The notes: generated by a model from the letters alone, not told the origin. Counted from the stretch's first letter, positions 14,225 to 25,219 are shown. The stretch: DNA of 64,000 nt from Spirodela intermedia (GCA_902729315.2 LR746276.1:3516169-3580168), one strand, 5' to 3'. Program-made: numbers and translations.

Positions 14225-14236
14225 GAAGGGGGAGGC
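13803..14236 (+). repeat. Purine-rich tract of about 430 bp: GATA, GA, GGGA and GACA repeats
   Basis: The plus strand begins with GATA/GATG tetranucleotides (13823-13855). From about 13862 it is nearly all G and A, with (GA)n, (GGGA)n and GAGG blocks, ending in (GACA)n at about 14187-14222. Very few T bases occur. All reading frames on both strands stay open as a result, which is a composition artefact and not a gene. It lies between the 3' ends of the NF-YC and GH79 genes, which converge here. Confidence 0.97.
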
Positions 14237-14609
14237 GTGTCCGCTGGCGGCAACCTTATCTTCACTCTCCACCCATTGCTTCTGAACCCTCCGCACTCTC
14301 CGTGGAGGGAGTTTAATATGGCCATGAATATTGTCATGGTAGTGGCCAGGCCATACTGCCCGCGTCTAATCTAAGCATTACTCCACTAAATTCACGACGA
14401 AAGATAAAGGGAAAGCAGAATTTTTCGTGCTTCTTGATTGATTGATGTAGGAGACGGCCAACCAACTGTCGTAATAACAGAAAGCCGGGCTTTGTTGATT
14501 TCCGTAAAGAAGCCTTCCAAGGAATTTGGGTCCTTGACTGGAAATATCTCAGCCATTCATTTATTGATTATTCCTTCGATAAACAACCTCAAAAGAATCT
14601 AAAAAAGCT

Positions 14610-14647
14610 CTCTCTCCCTCTCCCTCTCCCTCTCCCTCTCCCTCTCT
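14610..14647 (+). repeat. (CTCCCT)n tract downstream of the GH79 stop
   Basis: A hexanucleotide CTCCCT series lies 60-100 bp downstream of the stop codon of the minus-strand GH79 gene, so it is probably a purine tract in that gene's 3' UTR. Confidence 0.85.
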
Positions 14648-14705
14648 GTCCCCCTCCATGTGCTTCAGCCGGAGCTGCTTTGCAGCCCCGACCCACAAAC
14701 CCTCT

Positions 14706-17700
14706 CTAGAATCTACATGCTGGGGCATAGAAATGGGGGATGTGGGCAAATACAATGGAGAAAGGGGCCACTCTTATGGGCTCTGAAGCGTTGATCCTGA
14801 TAGGCCCCAAGGCCGGGATCCTCCACTCCGAGTCAACGGCAAGGCGCCACCCATTCAGCAGCAGGCTCCGGCTGTGCAGGTCGTCGTCCCCGGCTGTGAG
14901 ATGGTACTCCTCCCTCGTGAACTCGTAACTCTTCCGTCCCCGCAGTGGCCGCGCCGCCCGGCTAGGCCTCATCCTATGGAGCCCCACAGCATGCCTCGCC
15001 ACCCTGGCATAGTCTGGGTCGGTCGTGGGGGCCACTCGGACGGTGTTGTTGCCATCGAGGTTGATCAATAGCAACGTAATCCCCTGCTGATGAAACCAAC
15101 GTCTCAGGATCCATAAACCCTCCATAGAAACTTAGGACAAACTCCAGAGACGAATATATATACACATGTTCGTGGTTATCACTTACGGATTGTCTTGAAC
15201 AGTGGGCGTAAGCTCGAATCTTGCTTGTCCCGGTGAAGTTTGTCCTGAGAGCAGTCCTCCCCATCAATCTGTGCCATAGGAGGGCGCTGCAGGAAGAGAG
15301 AGATAGCGAGAGAGAGAGAGAGAGAGAGAGAAAAGATGACAAATGTATGAATATATGTTTGATCTAGCTCTAAGCCTGGGGAAGCCCATCTTCTAAAATA
15401 ACAGCAAGCATGCATCATTTCTACACGAGAAGAATTATGAAAGGGAAGAAAATCCGACAAATCCTTGAGAGTAAATAGGGGATCCCAAATAGCAGAAACC
15501 TGTAGTAATCCGGGTTTGGCTCGTGAGTGTCCGTGTCGAGCAAGCCGTAGTTTCCTCCAACCAATGTCTGTCGGCAGTAGGTCTTCGTGTCATAGGCAGC
15601 CGCCATGCCGAGCTGGTCCAAGTACCTTCCCAAAATTGGTAACTTTGGTCAACTAGAATCGTCTACGCCAGCACGAAAATCTCGAAGCCTTCTGGAGCTG
15701 GGCCCCTGGACTCACCAGAAGCTGAATACAAAGGCATTGGTGACGAGATTGTGGCCGCTGTTCCACGCCCCCCCAGCCTCACCCACCCAGGCGGTGGCGG
15801 CGGAGCCGCCACCCCTCAGAATTCCCCGGAGTCTGCTGAATGTGGCAGCTTCCTTTTCGAGATAGGAGGGGTCAAGGATCTTGCTGACCAAGTGCTCGTC
15901 GACACCTGCGAATCATCGGGAGTGGAAACCATGAGAAAAAGAGGTGAGTCGGTGGAATATTTGGCCACCCCAAGAGTTGTCGGATCGACGACGATGATCG
16001 AATGGCATACCCGGGCCGAGATTGTAAATATGGTGGGTGATCACATCCATCAGATTGGGCCTTGTGCGGACGACAATCTCCTCGAACCACTCAGGTTCGA
16101 AGAACCCCCCAGGGGCAATTACCAGTGGCTTCTCCAGAGAGGGAGAGGCCCCATAGACCTCATTCAAAAGCCGCTTCAGGGAGACAACGTCGGCAGAATA
16201 CTGGCCGGCCCCAACCCGAGTTCCAACTCCGCTCCCACTCAGTTCATTTCCTTCAAAGAGAGGATGAACAATATTCAACATTTATGATCTTAATCAAATA
16301 AGAATAAATATAAAAAGGGATGGTTTCTGTTTCTTTTCAGTCAAGATAATCCATGGGATTACATCGAGCGCACACTGTATCCGAGAGGAAGGAAGAACTG
16401 TCTCGAGGAGAGTGGAGAGGAACAAAAACAGAAATTGATTAGCTCGTTTCCTTATAAGAGGAGATCGAGCTGGTTGATCGGCCATCAATAATGCCCACGA
16501 TTTATTATCTTCACCAAAAAAAAAAAAGACTAAAAAGGGTGCTTATCGAATATGAGTTGGGCTCCTAGGTGGCTTTTTTGGTGCCAAACCGAAGGAAGAG
16601 CTAAAAGAAAGTTGGCTTGGGGCGAGGCCACCCGGCCTCAAATAGGACGGGGGCTTTGCTCTGGATCCCGCCTGCTTGCAGAAATGAATGGATCAGAAGG
16701 GGTGGCTGGGTTATATTTCCTAATTTATATCGAATGCACACCATCTGACAGAGGAAAGAAGAACACCCTGAGAATATGAAGACAAAAGAAAAGAGATTCG
16801 GCTTTGACCAATTGATTGCTTCAGAAGAGAAGATCGAGTCGAATGATCGGTCATGAGCAATACCCAAAACTTATAATCTTAAAAAAGGTAAAAGAAAGGA
16901 TCAGAAGGTATGATTATTGCCACTCTTCAGAAGAACAGTTTGACGACGTGAAGAACCAAATACATATATAGAGAGAGAGGGAGAGATTTATATGCATACA
17001 TATATCGACACATAAATGTACGGTTTTGATGAGAGCCTCCTGATCACAATTAACTGACATCAATCGTGAACTAGATCATGATTTCCTTCTCGAAAACAGC
17101 AGGACCAGAAACCAGACGGTAAAAATTCGTTTTACGGCTCGCCAAAACTAGAGCTTTTAAAACTCCAAGAGGCGCAGCAAAACAAAGCTTCAGAAATAGA
17201 GGGGAAATCTCACCGAGCTCCCAGCCAGACACATCATAACCCTTGCTGACAGTATACCGAATGAGGGAAGCTGCATTCGAGGAACTCCAAGGACCCCCCA
17301 ATGAGCCATCCGACATCGGGACGCGCCCATTGAGCGCATTCAACCCGAACACCACGACTGCGCTGAAGAGTTTAACAAGCACAAGTTAATGAAAAAATAA
17401 TAATTTGAAATTTAAAAATATATAATTCTGGTGATGATTCGTCGCATACTTGGTTTCTCTGAAGAAATCGTGGAGCTCATCCCATCTGGACATGGGCAGG
17501 CAGCCCTGGGAGAAGCCGAACAGCTCGGAGCTGTTCTTCGTGAAGGGTTTGCACGGCTGGTCCAGGTCACCGGCTTCGTACACCACCTTGTCTTGGAGGG
17601 ATCCACCCAGCCGGAGCTTCAGAGGAGAGAATGCTGCAGAGGAAGGGCCAATGGACAGCACTTTTAGTGGGGGGTGGAGTCTGAGAGAATATGAGAGATT

Positions 17701-18480
17701 GGCGAGGAACGGGAGGTACCTTTGACAGCGTTCAGGAGCATCGGGCTGGAGAGATTCTGCGGAATGAAGAGATCCACGCGTTAAATGTGGGGGAGTTTCG
17801 ATGCTTTCGGTAGAATTTTTGTAGGTTAATCTCTATGTTATGATATGATATCATGCGAGTCTTTTTCCCCATTTAGAAAAGTATTGGAGCATCCAGTGGG
17901 TCGTCCCTGAGAGATCTCAACCGGACGACAGAAATCCTAACGCATGGTTGCTGAAACAGCAGGAAGCAATGAGAAGAGGGAGGACAAGGGAGGAGAGAGG
18001 AGATCCTGCCAATTAATTGCAGTCATTGGTGATTTCGGACAGTCTACTGAGTTTGATCAAATGGAGAGAAACCCTTGAGAATTGGATTCCACTTGTCTCT
18101 GAGAGTCGAGTTCCACATCTCCAGGAGTTCCAGAAAGCAATGCTAATAACAGTCTGGATTTCCCGACCAGCACAGAGGCAGAGGTTCATCCGAATGGATT
18201 CGAGAAGGAGGAGGAGGAGGAGGAGGGACGATACCAGATTCAGCAAGGAGGCGCGGCCCCAGCTGCACCAGCCGTAGTCGCACTTCTCCGGAGGCCACCA
18301 GTCCAGTGTGGCGCAGACGAAGTCGTCGTCCGTGGTGCCGATGGCATACCTCCCGTCGACGAACGCGGTGCCCTCGATAACGCCTCCGGCCGGCGAGTAC
18401 GCATGGCAGCAGGATGCGAGGAGCAGCAGCCAGGCGCCAAGGGCCGCCGACTTCCCCAAGAGGATACCCATCATCCCCAT
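14706..18480 (-). CDS. Heparanase-like beta-glucuronidase, glycoside hydrolase family 79
   Basis: Plant GH79 enzymes are secreted beta-glucuronidases acting on cell-wall arabinogalactan proteins. Nine exons: 18480-18235, 17756-17720, 17660-17450, 17362-17214, 16250-16011, 15905-15716, 15625-15500, 15286-15187 and 15086-14706, giving 559 residues, within the usual size. The start codon at 18480 opens a signal peptide (MGMMGILLGK, then a hydrophobic AWLLLLASCCHA stretch). Family landmarks: DDDFVCATLDWWPPEKCDYG in exon 1, LRLGGSLQDKV in exon 3, VVVFGLNALNGR in exon 4. The acid/base glutamate is in GNELSGS (E217, split across exons 4 and 5). The nucleophile is in VGEAGGAWNSG (E337, exon 6). The C-terminal domain includes GITLLLINLDGNN and ends in a stop at 14706-14708. 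All phases close and both catalytic residues are present, so the gene looks intact. It resembles Arabidopsis heparanase-like proteins 1-3; the exact orthologue is not decided. Confidence 0.95.
15298..15332 (+). repeat. (GA)n in GH79 intron 7, read as (CT)n on the coding strand
   Basis: On the coding (minus) strand this is a (CT)n run ending about 11 nt before the CAG acceptor of exon 8 at 15287. It therefore occupies the place of the polypyrimidine tract of the 3' splice site. Confidence 0.9.
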
Positions 18481-20110
18481 TGGAAGAATGGAGGAGGGGC
18501 GGAAGACGGGGGGTTGAGAGGTGGGACGTCGGGGTTTTGTAATGGACTGCCACAAGTTCGAAGTAGGAGGGGACTCCCGAAGAAGCAGAGGATGTTACGG
18601 AAATACGCCAATCTGTAAATGGTAATGCTGGGTACGGTGGGCTCCGACCTTGGCTGAGGAGAGAGAGAGAGAGAGCGGAGAGAGGAGAGAGGAGGGGGGA
18701 GTTGGAGAGGGTGGCGACGCCGTCGCACTCTGGGTTTCCTCTGTCTCTCTCGCTACTTATCAAAGGTGGTGGAGCAGCGATGGCGTAGAGTGAAAGGGAA
18801 TATGATTTCTGCTGGTGGGGGCAGGTCGCTGCACCCGTCTCTTTCTCTTGGCCCCCCACGCCCACCTTCCGAAGCGTCGCCGCTCACCTCTCTCTCTCTC
18901 TCTACATTGTGTAGTTTATTAGGAACAGGTCTGCCCCGCCCCGCAGAACATACTAGCTTCCACCGTCAACGCCAGACTCCATTAATTTTTCCGACATCTC
19001 CGTGCCCTTCATCGGGAGTGGGAAGCATGTGACTGCGAGCAGAGAGAGAGAGAGTTGGGATGAATCTTCGCTACACGTGCGTGGGCCCATCAAGGGACCG
19101 GGCCCAACTCTCTCTCTCTCTCTCTCTCTCTCTCCCTAGATTACCAAAGTTGGGTCTTTTGCAAATATACCCTTACTAATATAATACTACACGTATCGAC
19201 ACCAGTTTGGTGTTATCTCACTCGACACTGGCCCGCAGATTATTGTTTCATTAATGCATATCTCAATTCAGACTACAAAACTTTTATTCCTGAAAAACTT
19301 TATTTATTCAAATAAATAGAATAACTAATGCCTAAGTTGTTGGTCAGTACAAGACGTACTTCGTCGACTTAAATTCCTTCACCTAGTCTGTATGATTACT
19401 TAATCATGTAAATATAATTAAAAATATGTAAGTTTTTGTTCATATCCTAAAAGCCCTGCTAGGTCAACCCAAATGCTCATCACCTAGTCTATCTTTCACT
19501 CTCTTGGCCTACCTCCTATAGACAAGCAGTCACAGCAAGTAAAAGAACCTTGATATGAGACCAAGATCCATTAATTGGCATGGGCCCTGCCCTCTCCATT
19601 ATTGCGAAGGGGAAGCTACTGAAGGTCGTGAGTGATTTCATCTCTCATGATATCACCTTGGATACTGAGAAAATTGGGATTCACTAATTCAAACTAGTCT
19701 ATGAGCATAGGTATGCAGTAGATAGGACGAAGGAGATCTGTTGCGGTCAACTAAAAATCCATGCAAATAATAAGACAAATCCTGTTGGTCGTGCCCATGT
19801 GGGTAGCCCCACTTGATGCCCACGATGACCTCCTTCAAGGCATGGTAGTGCATGGCGCAAGACTCCCTTGCTTGCCTAGTAATGTCTCACTGGTTAAGAA
19901 TGGAGGGGAGGAGTGGATCCATTCTTGTACAACTGGCCCCTCACAAATGGAGTAGATGGCACTTGATCCATCCATCACCTTTAGTTCTCATCATCAAAAC
20001 TAAAAAGGAGAAGACTTTAGATAAGAATTCACCCCCGATCTAGGGTTTCTTCAAGTGGGATCGTTGAGTAGAGATCCTTGAGAAAGATCAAGGGTACGAA
20101 ATTCCTTGCT
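18481..20110. other. Upstream region of the GH79 gene and adjoining intergenic DNA
   Basis: The first 300 bp, a likely promoter and 5' UTR for the minus-strand GH79 gene, are GC-rich with (GA)n near 18661-18685. Further (CT)n or (GA)n runs lie near 18888, 19041 and 19110-19134. No additional gene was recognised; an open frame near 19761-19955 has no family similarity. Confidence 0.5.
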
Positions 20111-20111
20111 G

Positions 20112-20114
<3 letters not shown>

Positions 20115-20146
<32 letters not shown>

Positions 20147-20168
20147 AGAGAGAGAGAGAGAGAGAGAG
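20115..20168 (+). repeat. (TA)n(GA)n compound microsatellite
   Basis: About 15 TA units are followed by CTAGAG and about 11 GA units. Confidence 0.95.
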
Positions 20169-21143
20169 GCAGATTTTTTCTAGGAAATAGGGAATGATTC
20201 CCTGGAAAGGTTTATATTTTCTAAAGATAAGAGAAAGAGGGAGTCTGTTAGATGTCCTTTTGCTTCTTTTCTAAATGTTTCTTGTTTGAGGCCTTTGCAC
20301 ATCCTCTCTTCTTCTTTCTTGTTAGAGGAAGGGTGGTTAGAAGCCCAAATACCATGTGGAGATGGTGGAAGAGTGCAAGCAATAAGTTAGAGGTCCTTTT
20401 CTTTTCATTTGTCAAACTGATTGAGAAATAATCAAAACTAATAACTTCATAGGCAAAGCCCTAGCCCTTGCATCAATTTCACTCCATGCTCTGACCAAAC
20501 ATCTTGAAAGTGTGGCATCTATGTTCAGTGGAATGAGCCATATGCAAGGACGATCCCAAAGTCATTCAAGGGCACTATTGCATTTTTTTTTGTCAAAACA
20601 AATTATTTATACTATGGATTTTAAGGTGGGCTTGACAAATGAAAGTTTTTAAATTAGTCAAACTTAAATTAATAAAACCTAGATAAGTATGCTTCAATAT
20701 ATATGTTATTAGTTCCAAGGTTGAACTTGCAAATTATGCCATACCTTTCATAGTGGGTCCAACATTTTGAAACAAACAAAATGAGTTTAAGATGCAGTCA
20801 TGGGCATGCCCCTCAATAGGACAAAGAAACATGATTAACCACATGCTCCCTTCACCACCTTTCCACATATAGCTTCACGTGTTGTTATGGCTCATTGTAA
20901 TGTCCCTCACAATCACCTCTTGTCACTCCTCCCTTGCCAAACAACTTGTTCTTATGTAAGAGGGGAGGATCGGAGCGTGTGCACATTGCTTTCAAACTTT
21001 TCTCTCACAAATGGTGTAAAATGTTACATGAAACATGACCTATATCTATTACCAAAAGACATAATAATATAATAATAAGAGAGAAATTTTCTAGGACATA
21101 AAGCTTGCAGTGATGGGTTCTGAAAATGGAGTTTTAACATGCC

Positions 21144-21144
<1 letters not shown>

Positions 21145-21222
<78 letters not shown>
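21145..21222 (+). repeat. (TTA)n microsatellite
   Basis: An almost perfect ATT/TTA trinucleotide run of about 78 bp. Confidence 0.97.
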
Positions 21223-21239
21223 TAGGTACATTGGCCTGG

Positions 21240-21500
21240 TTTAGAGCGTGTGCCTTGTAGCACTTTGGTACAGAGCTGGTGCCTCACGGCACTTGGTTTG
21301 GAGCGAGTGTCTCGTGGCACTTTGGTTCAGAGTTGGTGCCTCTGAACCAACTCTGGTGTGGTGCCTCTTGACACATTGGTCAGAATTAGGTGCCTCGTGA
21401 TACGAGCTAGTGTGGTGTCTTGTGATATGTTTTTTCAGCATGCGACTCTTAGTATGTTGGTGAAGAAGTGCCTCATGAGACGTCATTCGAAATTTAGTGT
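21240..21500 (+). repeat. Degenerate minisatellite, unit about 30-35 bp
   Basis: The phrase GTGCCTCGTGGCACTTTGG, followed by a variable TTCAGAGTTG-like half, recurs about seven times with drift (GTGCCTTGTAGCACTTTGG, GTGCCTCACGGCACTTGG, GTGTCTCGTGGCACTTTGG and others). Each GTGCC..GGCAC core is itself a short inverted repeat. An 81-codon frame on the minus strand merely translates the repeat. Confidence 0.8.
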
Positions 21501-22430
21501 CCCATGATACTCAAAGAATGAGCTGGGCAGGTCAACAATGGGAGGAGTATTTTTCTTGATAGTAGGTCATATCAAGCTGAAGGGATACTTTTTTTGTAGA
21601 TACATCAGGGAATAGTATTGATGAGAGGGGTATACTAATAAATATTTTATTTTTTTCTACACGTGCCAAGTGGAGCAAGTTAAAAATAAGAAAAGTTGTT
21701 GGGTGGGTCAATGTGAAAAAGGTTTTTCTTAGGAATAATATTAATAACCGAAGGGGATACATCTAATAATAGTATTATTGGGAGGGGTACATCGGTAAGA
21801 GGTCACCCATCCTGCCACTACTCAAGCCCAAGAATGCTTAACTACATGATGACTCACCCACTAGTGAAGGCCTTTCAACATGTCATTTATTTATTATCTC
21901 ATTTGAAAAGTTTAGGGTTTACAAGGAAAAAACAAAATGCATTGAATTGCAAATTGCTCTTTTTTGGTTTCTAAAACTTTGACTCTTTCAGCCCTAGCTG
22001 CCCCCTTGCTTTGCATTTCATGAATGAGAGTCTTGGAGTGGTTAGCTGTCAAAAACATTTTTGAGATGGCGTAGAAGTGCAAGCAAGCAAGAAAGAAACC
22101 CAATTGTTATTCATACCAACAAGTATTAGCTCAAAGGTTTAGTTCTAAGTACAAGGGTTTAGGTGAGAATTAGACCAAAGGCTGGTTTGAATATTGACCT
22201 TTCAGAATGTCAAATGAATTTCATGTGATCAATTTGATGAATTATTAAATTCATGAAATGTACCCACATTTATTTTTATAAAAATATAAATCTCAAAACG
22301 AAATAACTTTCCTTTAAAAAATATAGTATTGTAGAAATTGATCATAAAGGACACTGAATCAAAGGGAAGAGAACACATACACAAGGCCAAGTATTTGTGA
22401 TTGAACCAACTTCAATCTAAGCTAGAGTTA
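21501..22430. other. Intergenic DNA, no gene seen
   Basis: AT-rich sequence between the minisatellite and the CDC26-TTM3 promoter. No open frame with family similarity was found. Confidence 0.5.
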
Positions 22431-22435
22431 AATGA

Positions 22436-22436
22436 T

Positions 22437-22495
<59 letters not shown>
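22436..22495 (+). repeat. (GT)n(GA)n compound microsatellite upstream of CDC26
   Basis: About 12 GT units run directly into about 17 GA units, 270 bp upstream of the CDC26 start codon. Confidence 0.96.
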
Positions 22496-22499
<4 letters not shown>

Positions 22500-22608
22500 T
22501 AGGGGCATGAATCCCCAAATACTTCCCCCATTGAGATCCCGCCCTCGCGGGGTTGGACGGAGGCCACGGGGCGGGGATAGAAATGAAACCAGCCGAGGGC
22601 CATACTTA

Positions 22609-22656
22609 TGGGCCTCTTTTAGAGGCTCCTTGGGCCAAAGGCTTCCCATATGGGCT
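22609..22656 (+). promoter_or_regulatory. Cluster of three site II (TGGGCC/T) motifs upstream of CDC26-TTM3
   Basis: TGGGCC at 22609-22614 and 22631-22636, and TGGGCT at 22651-22656, lie 110-157 bp before the CDC26 ATG. TGGGCY elements are typical of plant cell-cycle and housekeeping promoters bound by TCP factors. The motifs are seen directly; the function is inferred. Confidence 0.6.
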
Positions 22657-22765
22657 CATCCCGAAGCGATTCCATAAAGCTCGTCGCCCTACCCATTCTG
22701 CGCCTCATTATCCGCTTTCCCCCTTCCATCCAGAGCAGGCCAGAGGCCGGTCCGTCGACGCCGCC

Positions 22766-22969
22766 ATGCTCCGGCGGAAGCCCAGCAAGATCGAGGTGAA
22801 GGCGGAGGACCGCGACGAGCTCGAGGACGCCATCCGCGCCCGTCACTGTACCCCCGCTTCCTCCGCCGCCGCCTCAGCCACCTCTTTGCTCCAGTCCCTG
22901 CTCGTCAAGAAGCCCACTCTCCAGCCCGCTGAGAAGGCCCAGATCATCGGAATCTCCCAGGGACCCTGA
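22766..22969 (+). CDS. CDC26: CDC26, small subunit of the anaphase-promoting complex
   Basis: A 67-residue single-exon frame starting MLRRKPSKIEVK, the conserved N-terminus with which CDC26 threads into the TPR superhelix of APC6/CDC16 and stabilises it. An acidic and basic stretch DRDELEDAIRARH follows, then an alanine/serine-rich middle and the C-terminus AEKAQIIGISQGP. The length is near that of the Arabidopsis protein (about 65 residues). The frame is unbroken and GC-rich. It ends 123 nt before the TTM3 start on the same strand, with no intron signal or separate promoter evident between them. In Arabidopsis CDC26 and TTM3 are made from one bicistronic mRNA, and this locus has the same order and orientation. 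Short length is the main risk, but the N-terminus is diagnostic. Confidence 0.9.
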   Translation: MLRRKPSKIEVKAEDRDELEDAIRARHCTPASSAAASATSLLQSLLVKKPTLQPAEKAQIIGISQGP

Positions 22970-23092
22970 AAACCCTATTTCACGCCGGAGACCGTCTCGA
23001 TTGGTCGGATTCTCCCGCCGTGGTGGTGGCGGACGCTTCCGGGTAGGACCGCCTTCGCCTTTGGCAGAAGAACCCTAATAAGGCGATCTCCA

Positions 23093-23713
23093 ATGGAAGT
23101 GGAGGTGAAGCTGCGTCTCCCCGACGCCGCCGCGCACCAGAGTCTCTCCGATGCACTGTCGCCTTGGCACCTGCGGACGCACCTCCAGGAGAACCTCTTT
23201 TTCGACGGCGCCGGAGGTGAGCTCTCCGCCCAGCGCGCCGTCCTCCGCCTCCGCTTCTACGACGGCGACGCCCGCTGCGTCCTCTCCCTCAAGGCGAAGG
23301 CCCATATCTCGGCGGGGATCAGCCGAGTAGAGGAGGAGGAGGAAGACGTGGAGCCCCCGGCGCTGGGGCGCGCCTGCGCCGCCGATCCCCGCCGCCTCCT
23401 CACCGATCTCCACGCCTCCCACATCATGGGGAGGGTGAAGGACTTCTTCGGCGGCAACCCGGCGGAGCTCGTGCCTCTGGGGGGCTTCAGGAACGTGAGG
23501 GCCGTCTACCGCTGGGAGGCGGAGGGGCTAACGTTGGAGCTGGACGAGACCCACTACGACTTCGGCACGAGCTTCGAGCTGGAGTGCGAGACGGCGGAGC
23601 CGGAGCGGGCCAAGGCGGTGCTCGAGGCCTTCCTCAGGCGGCACGGCGTGCCCTACGCCTACTCGGAGGCGTCCAAGTTCGCCCTCTTCCGCGCCGGGAA
23701 GCTCCTCCCATGA
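23093..23713 (+). CDS. TTM3: Triphosphate tunnel metalloenzyme 3 (CYTH domain)
   Basis: A 206-residue intronless frame beginning MEVEVKLRL, which holds the EXEXK signature (E2, E4, K6) of CYTH/triphosphate tunnel enzymes. The family builds an eight-stranded beta tunnel that binds metal and triphosphate. Further tunnel-type strands are visible in AVLRLRFY, CVLSLKAK, RWEAEGLTLELDETHYDFG and FELECETAE. Arabidopsis TTM3 hydrolyses tripolyphosphate. The length fits (Arabidopsis about 210). Third-codon GC is extreme, as in many monocot single-exon genes. It is the second cistron after CDC26. An ATG context with very short spacing after an upstream stop implies either reinitiation/leaky scanning or an alternative transcript. 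Confidence 0.95.
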   Translation: MEVEVKLRLPDAAAHQSLSDALSPWHLRTHLQENLFFDGAGGELSAQRAVLRLRFYDGDARCVLSLKAKAHISAGISRVEEEEEDVEPPALGRACAADPRRLLTDLHASHIMGRVKDFFGGNPAELVPLGGFRNVRAVYRWEAEGLTLELDETHYDFGTSFELECETAEPERAKAVLEAFLRRHGVPYAYSEASKFALFRAGKLLP

Positions 23714-24149
23714 CCGCAGGGGCGGTGAGCCTTCCCTTCCTCTGCAAACCCTTCAAGAATAGAAATAACAACAGCAGGACCTCCTGTGCGTTTTCCTCTT
23801 ATGCTGTCTGAATTCGAAGAACTTTACCTGTGTTTTCTTAGTTTGATCGAGTGCCCAGCAGCTGATCGCATAATCCCTGCGATAAAAAAAGGGGGGCCTT
23901 GTTATTTCGCTTATACTTGTGTGGCCATGGGCGGTCCGATTATCGCTCTTTCCCTTCTGAGAAGCTCTAAACGGCGCAGAGGGGAACAGTTGATGAATGC
24001 TTGAAGAACTGGGTGAATGCGCAGAGACGCACCTCGAAGGAAGACAGAAGATGGAAAGACCATGCTCTTGCGCATTCTCTCTGCCTGCGTCACCCGCCCC
24101 TCTTCTTCATCTTTGAAGGCCCTCTGCCCCTCTAACCCGGTTTAGTGCT

Positions 24150-24330
24150 GTTCCCCTTCCTCATCATCGTTCTCTTCGTTTTCATATTCATTTTCATCAT
24201 CATCTTCTTCTTCTTCTTCCTCGCTGCCATTCATCGTCCCTATCACCGCCTTCACCTTTTGCCTCTGGATCAATGTCGTCGTCACCACCATCATCATCAT
24301 CATCAGATTCATCATACAGAAATCCCTCAG
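24150..24330 (+). repeat. Degenerate (ATC)n/(TTC)n tract
   Basis: TCATCATCG, TTCTTCTTC and CATCATCATC runs. On the minus strand they read as an acidic Glu/Asp-rich frame of 64 codons, but no family similarity or splice context supports a gene. The tract lies 440 bp downstream of TTM3. Confidence 0.7.
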
Positions 24331-24360
24331 CTCCATTCTCGCATTGATCCCTTTCGGTGA

Positions 24361-25219
24361 TGCTCATCCTCATCCTCATCGCTGTCAGTGATGTGTCGTC
24401 GTCATCTTTGATATCTGCAGTTGCCTCGTTCCTGCTTCGTTATATCAAAGCTACTGCAAATCTTCAGAAAAAGTTGCAGATTTCAGATGAACAAGGAAAC
24501 CAAGTGGGATCATCTCTTCTTTTTTCTTGGGAACGAAAAAGGGCATGGAGCTACCAGTAGGAAGAAGCTGCACAATTTCGGGGTCGGCTGTTTCAATCTC
24601 CCCAGACGGTGGCCGCCCCTCCTGCACCTGAGAAATTCATACCATTAAAGGAAACATAGGAGGGAGGAAACAAGGACCACTAGAGAAGCTAGAATCAACT
24701 AGACATCAATGAAAGTTGTTTAGAATTCCCTCGGCAGCAGATTTGTCATCTTCATCGACCCGGAAAAAGCAAACACCCAAATGGGAGAGGTGGCAGGACC
24801 TCGGCATCAATTACGAGCCAGGTTGGAGCAACGTAGTGAAGCGGCACGATCATGAGGAAGGTCCGCGCCGCACTGGCAGAAGATGCTGAAGTGAATGCGC
24901 CGCAGTTGGGATGCAGCAGCTGGTGGTGTACATGCGTGAACACTGGCCATATGTACCGCGGCGCATGGATGATAAGGTTTTTTGCGACCGCGGCCAAGAT
25001 CTTATTGTCACCGTGACCTCAGACAGGTGGGTGTGGTGGGGGGTGAATCTACTGAATTTTCAGTTGCGGTGATAATAACTATTACATCTGGGGCGCGGTC
25101 CACTCACCAGCCATCGGCGAGAACATGGTTTCCAACTCCGGCACCAGGCAATATTTGTATGAGGCCCACTCAAATCTTGACGCTAGCAAAATGAACCTTG
25201 CCGCCCCTCCCCTACACCA
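24361..25219. other. Intergenic DNA between TTM3 and the ALP1-like promoter remnant
   Basis: Several short open frames exist on both strands, none resembling a known protein. Nothing else was recognised. Confidence 0.45.

Noticed and set aside
13831-14374. Long open frames on both strands in all phases (up to 175 codons) rich in Arg/Glu or Ser/Pro/Leu
   Set aside because: They are produced by the purine-only tract, which cannot form stop codons in most frames. Translation is pure repeat.
18143-18865. A 240-codon frame on the minus strand over the GH79 first exon
   Set aside because: It overlaps the GH79 first exon in another frame. The GH79 frame carries the signal peptide and DDDFVCATLDWWPP, so this one is a GC-rich shadow.
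22428-22677. Frames running through (GT)n(GA)n before CDC26
   Set aside because: Dipeptide repeats of Val-Cys and Arg-Glu from the microsatellite. The real small gene starts at 22766.
24142-24336. Acidic Glu/Asp-rich 64-codon frame on the minus strand
   Set aside because: It merely translates an (ATC)n/(TTC)n microsatellite.
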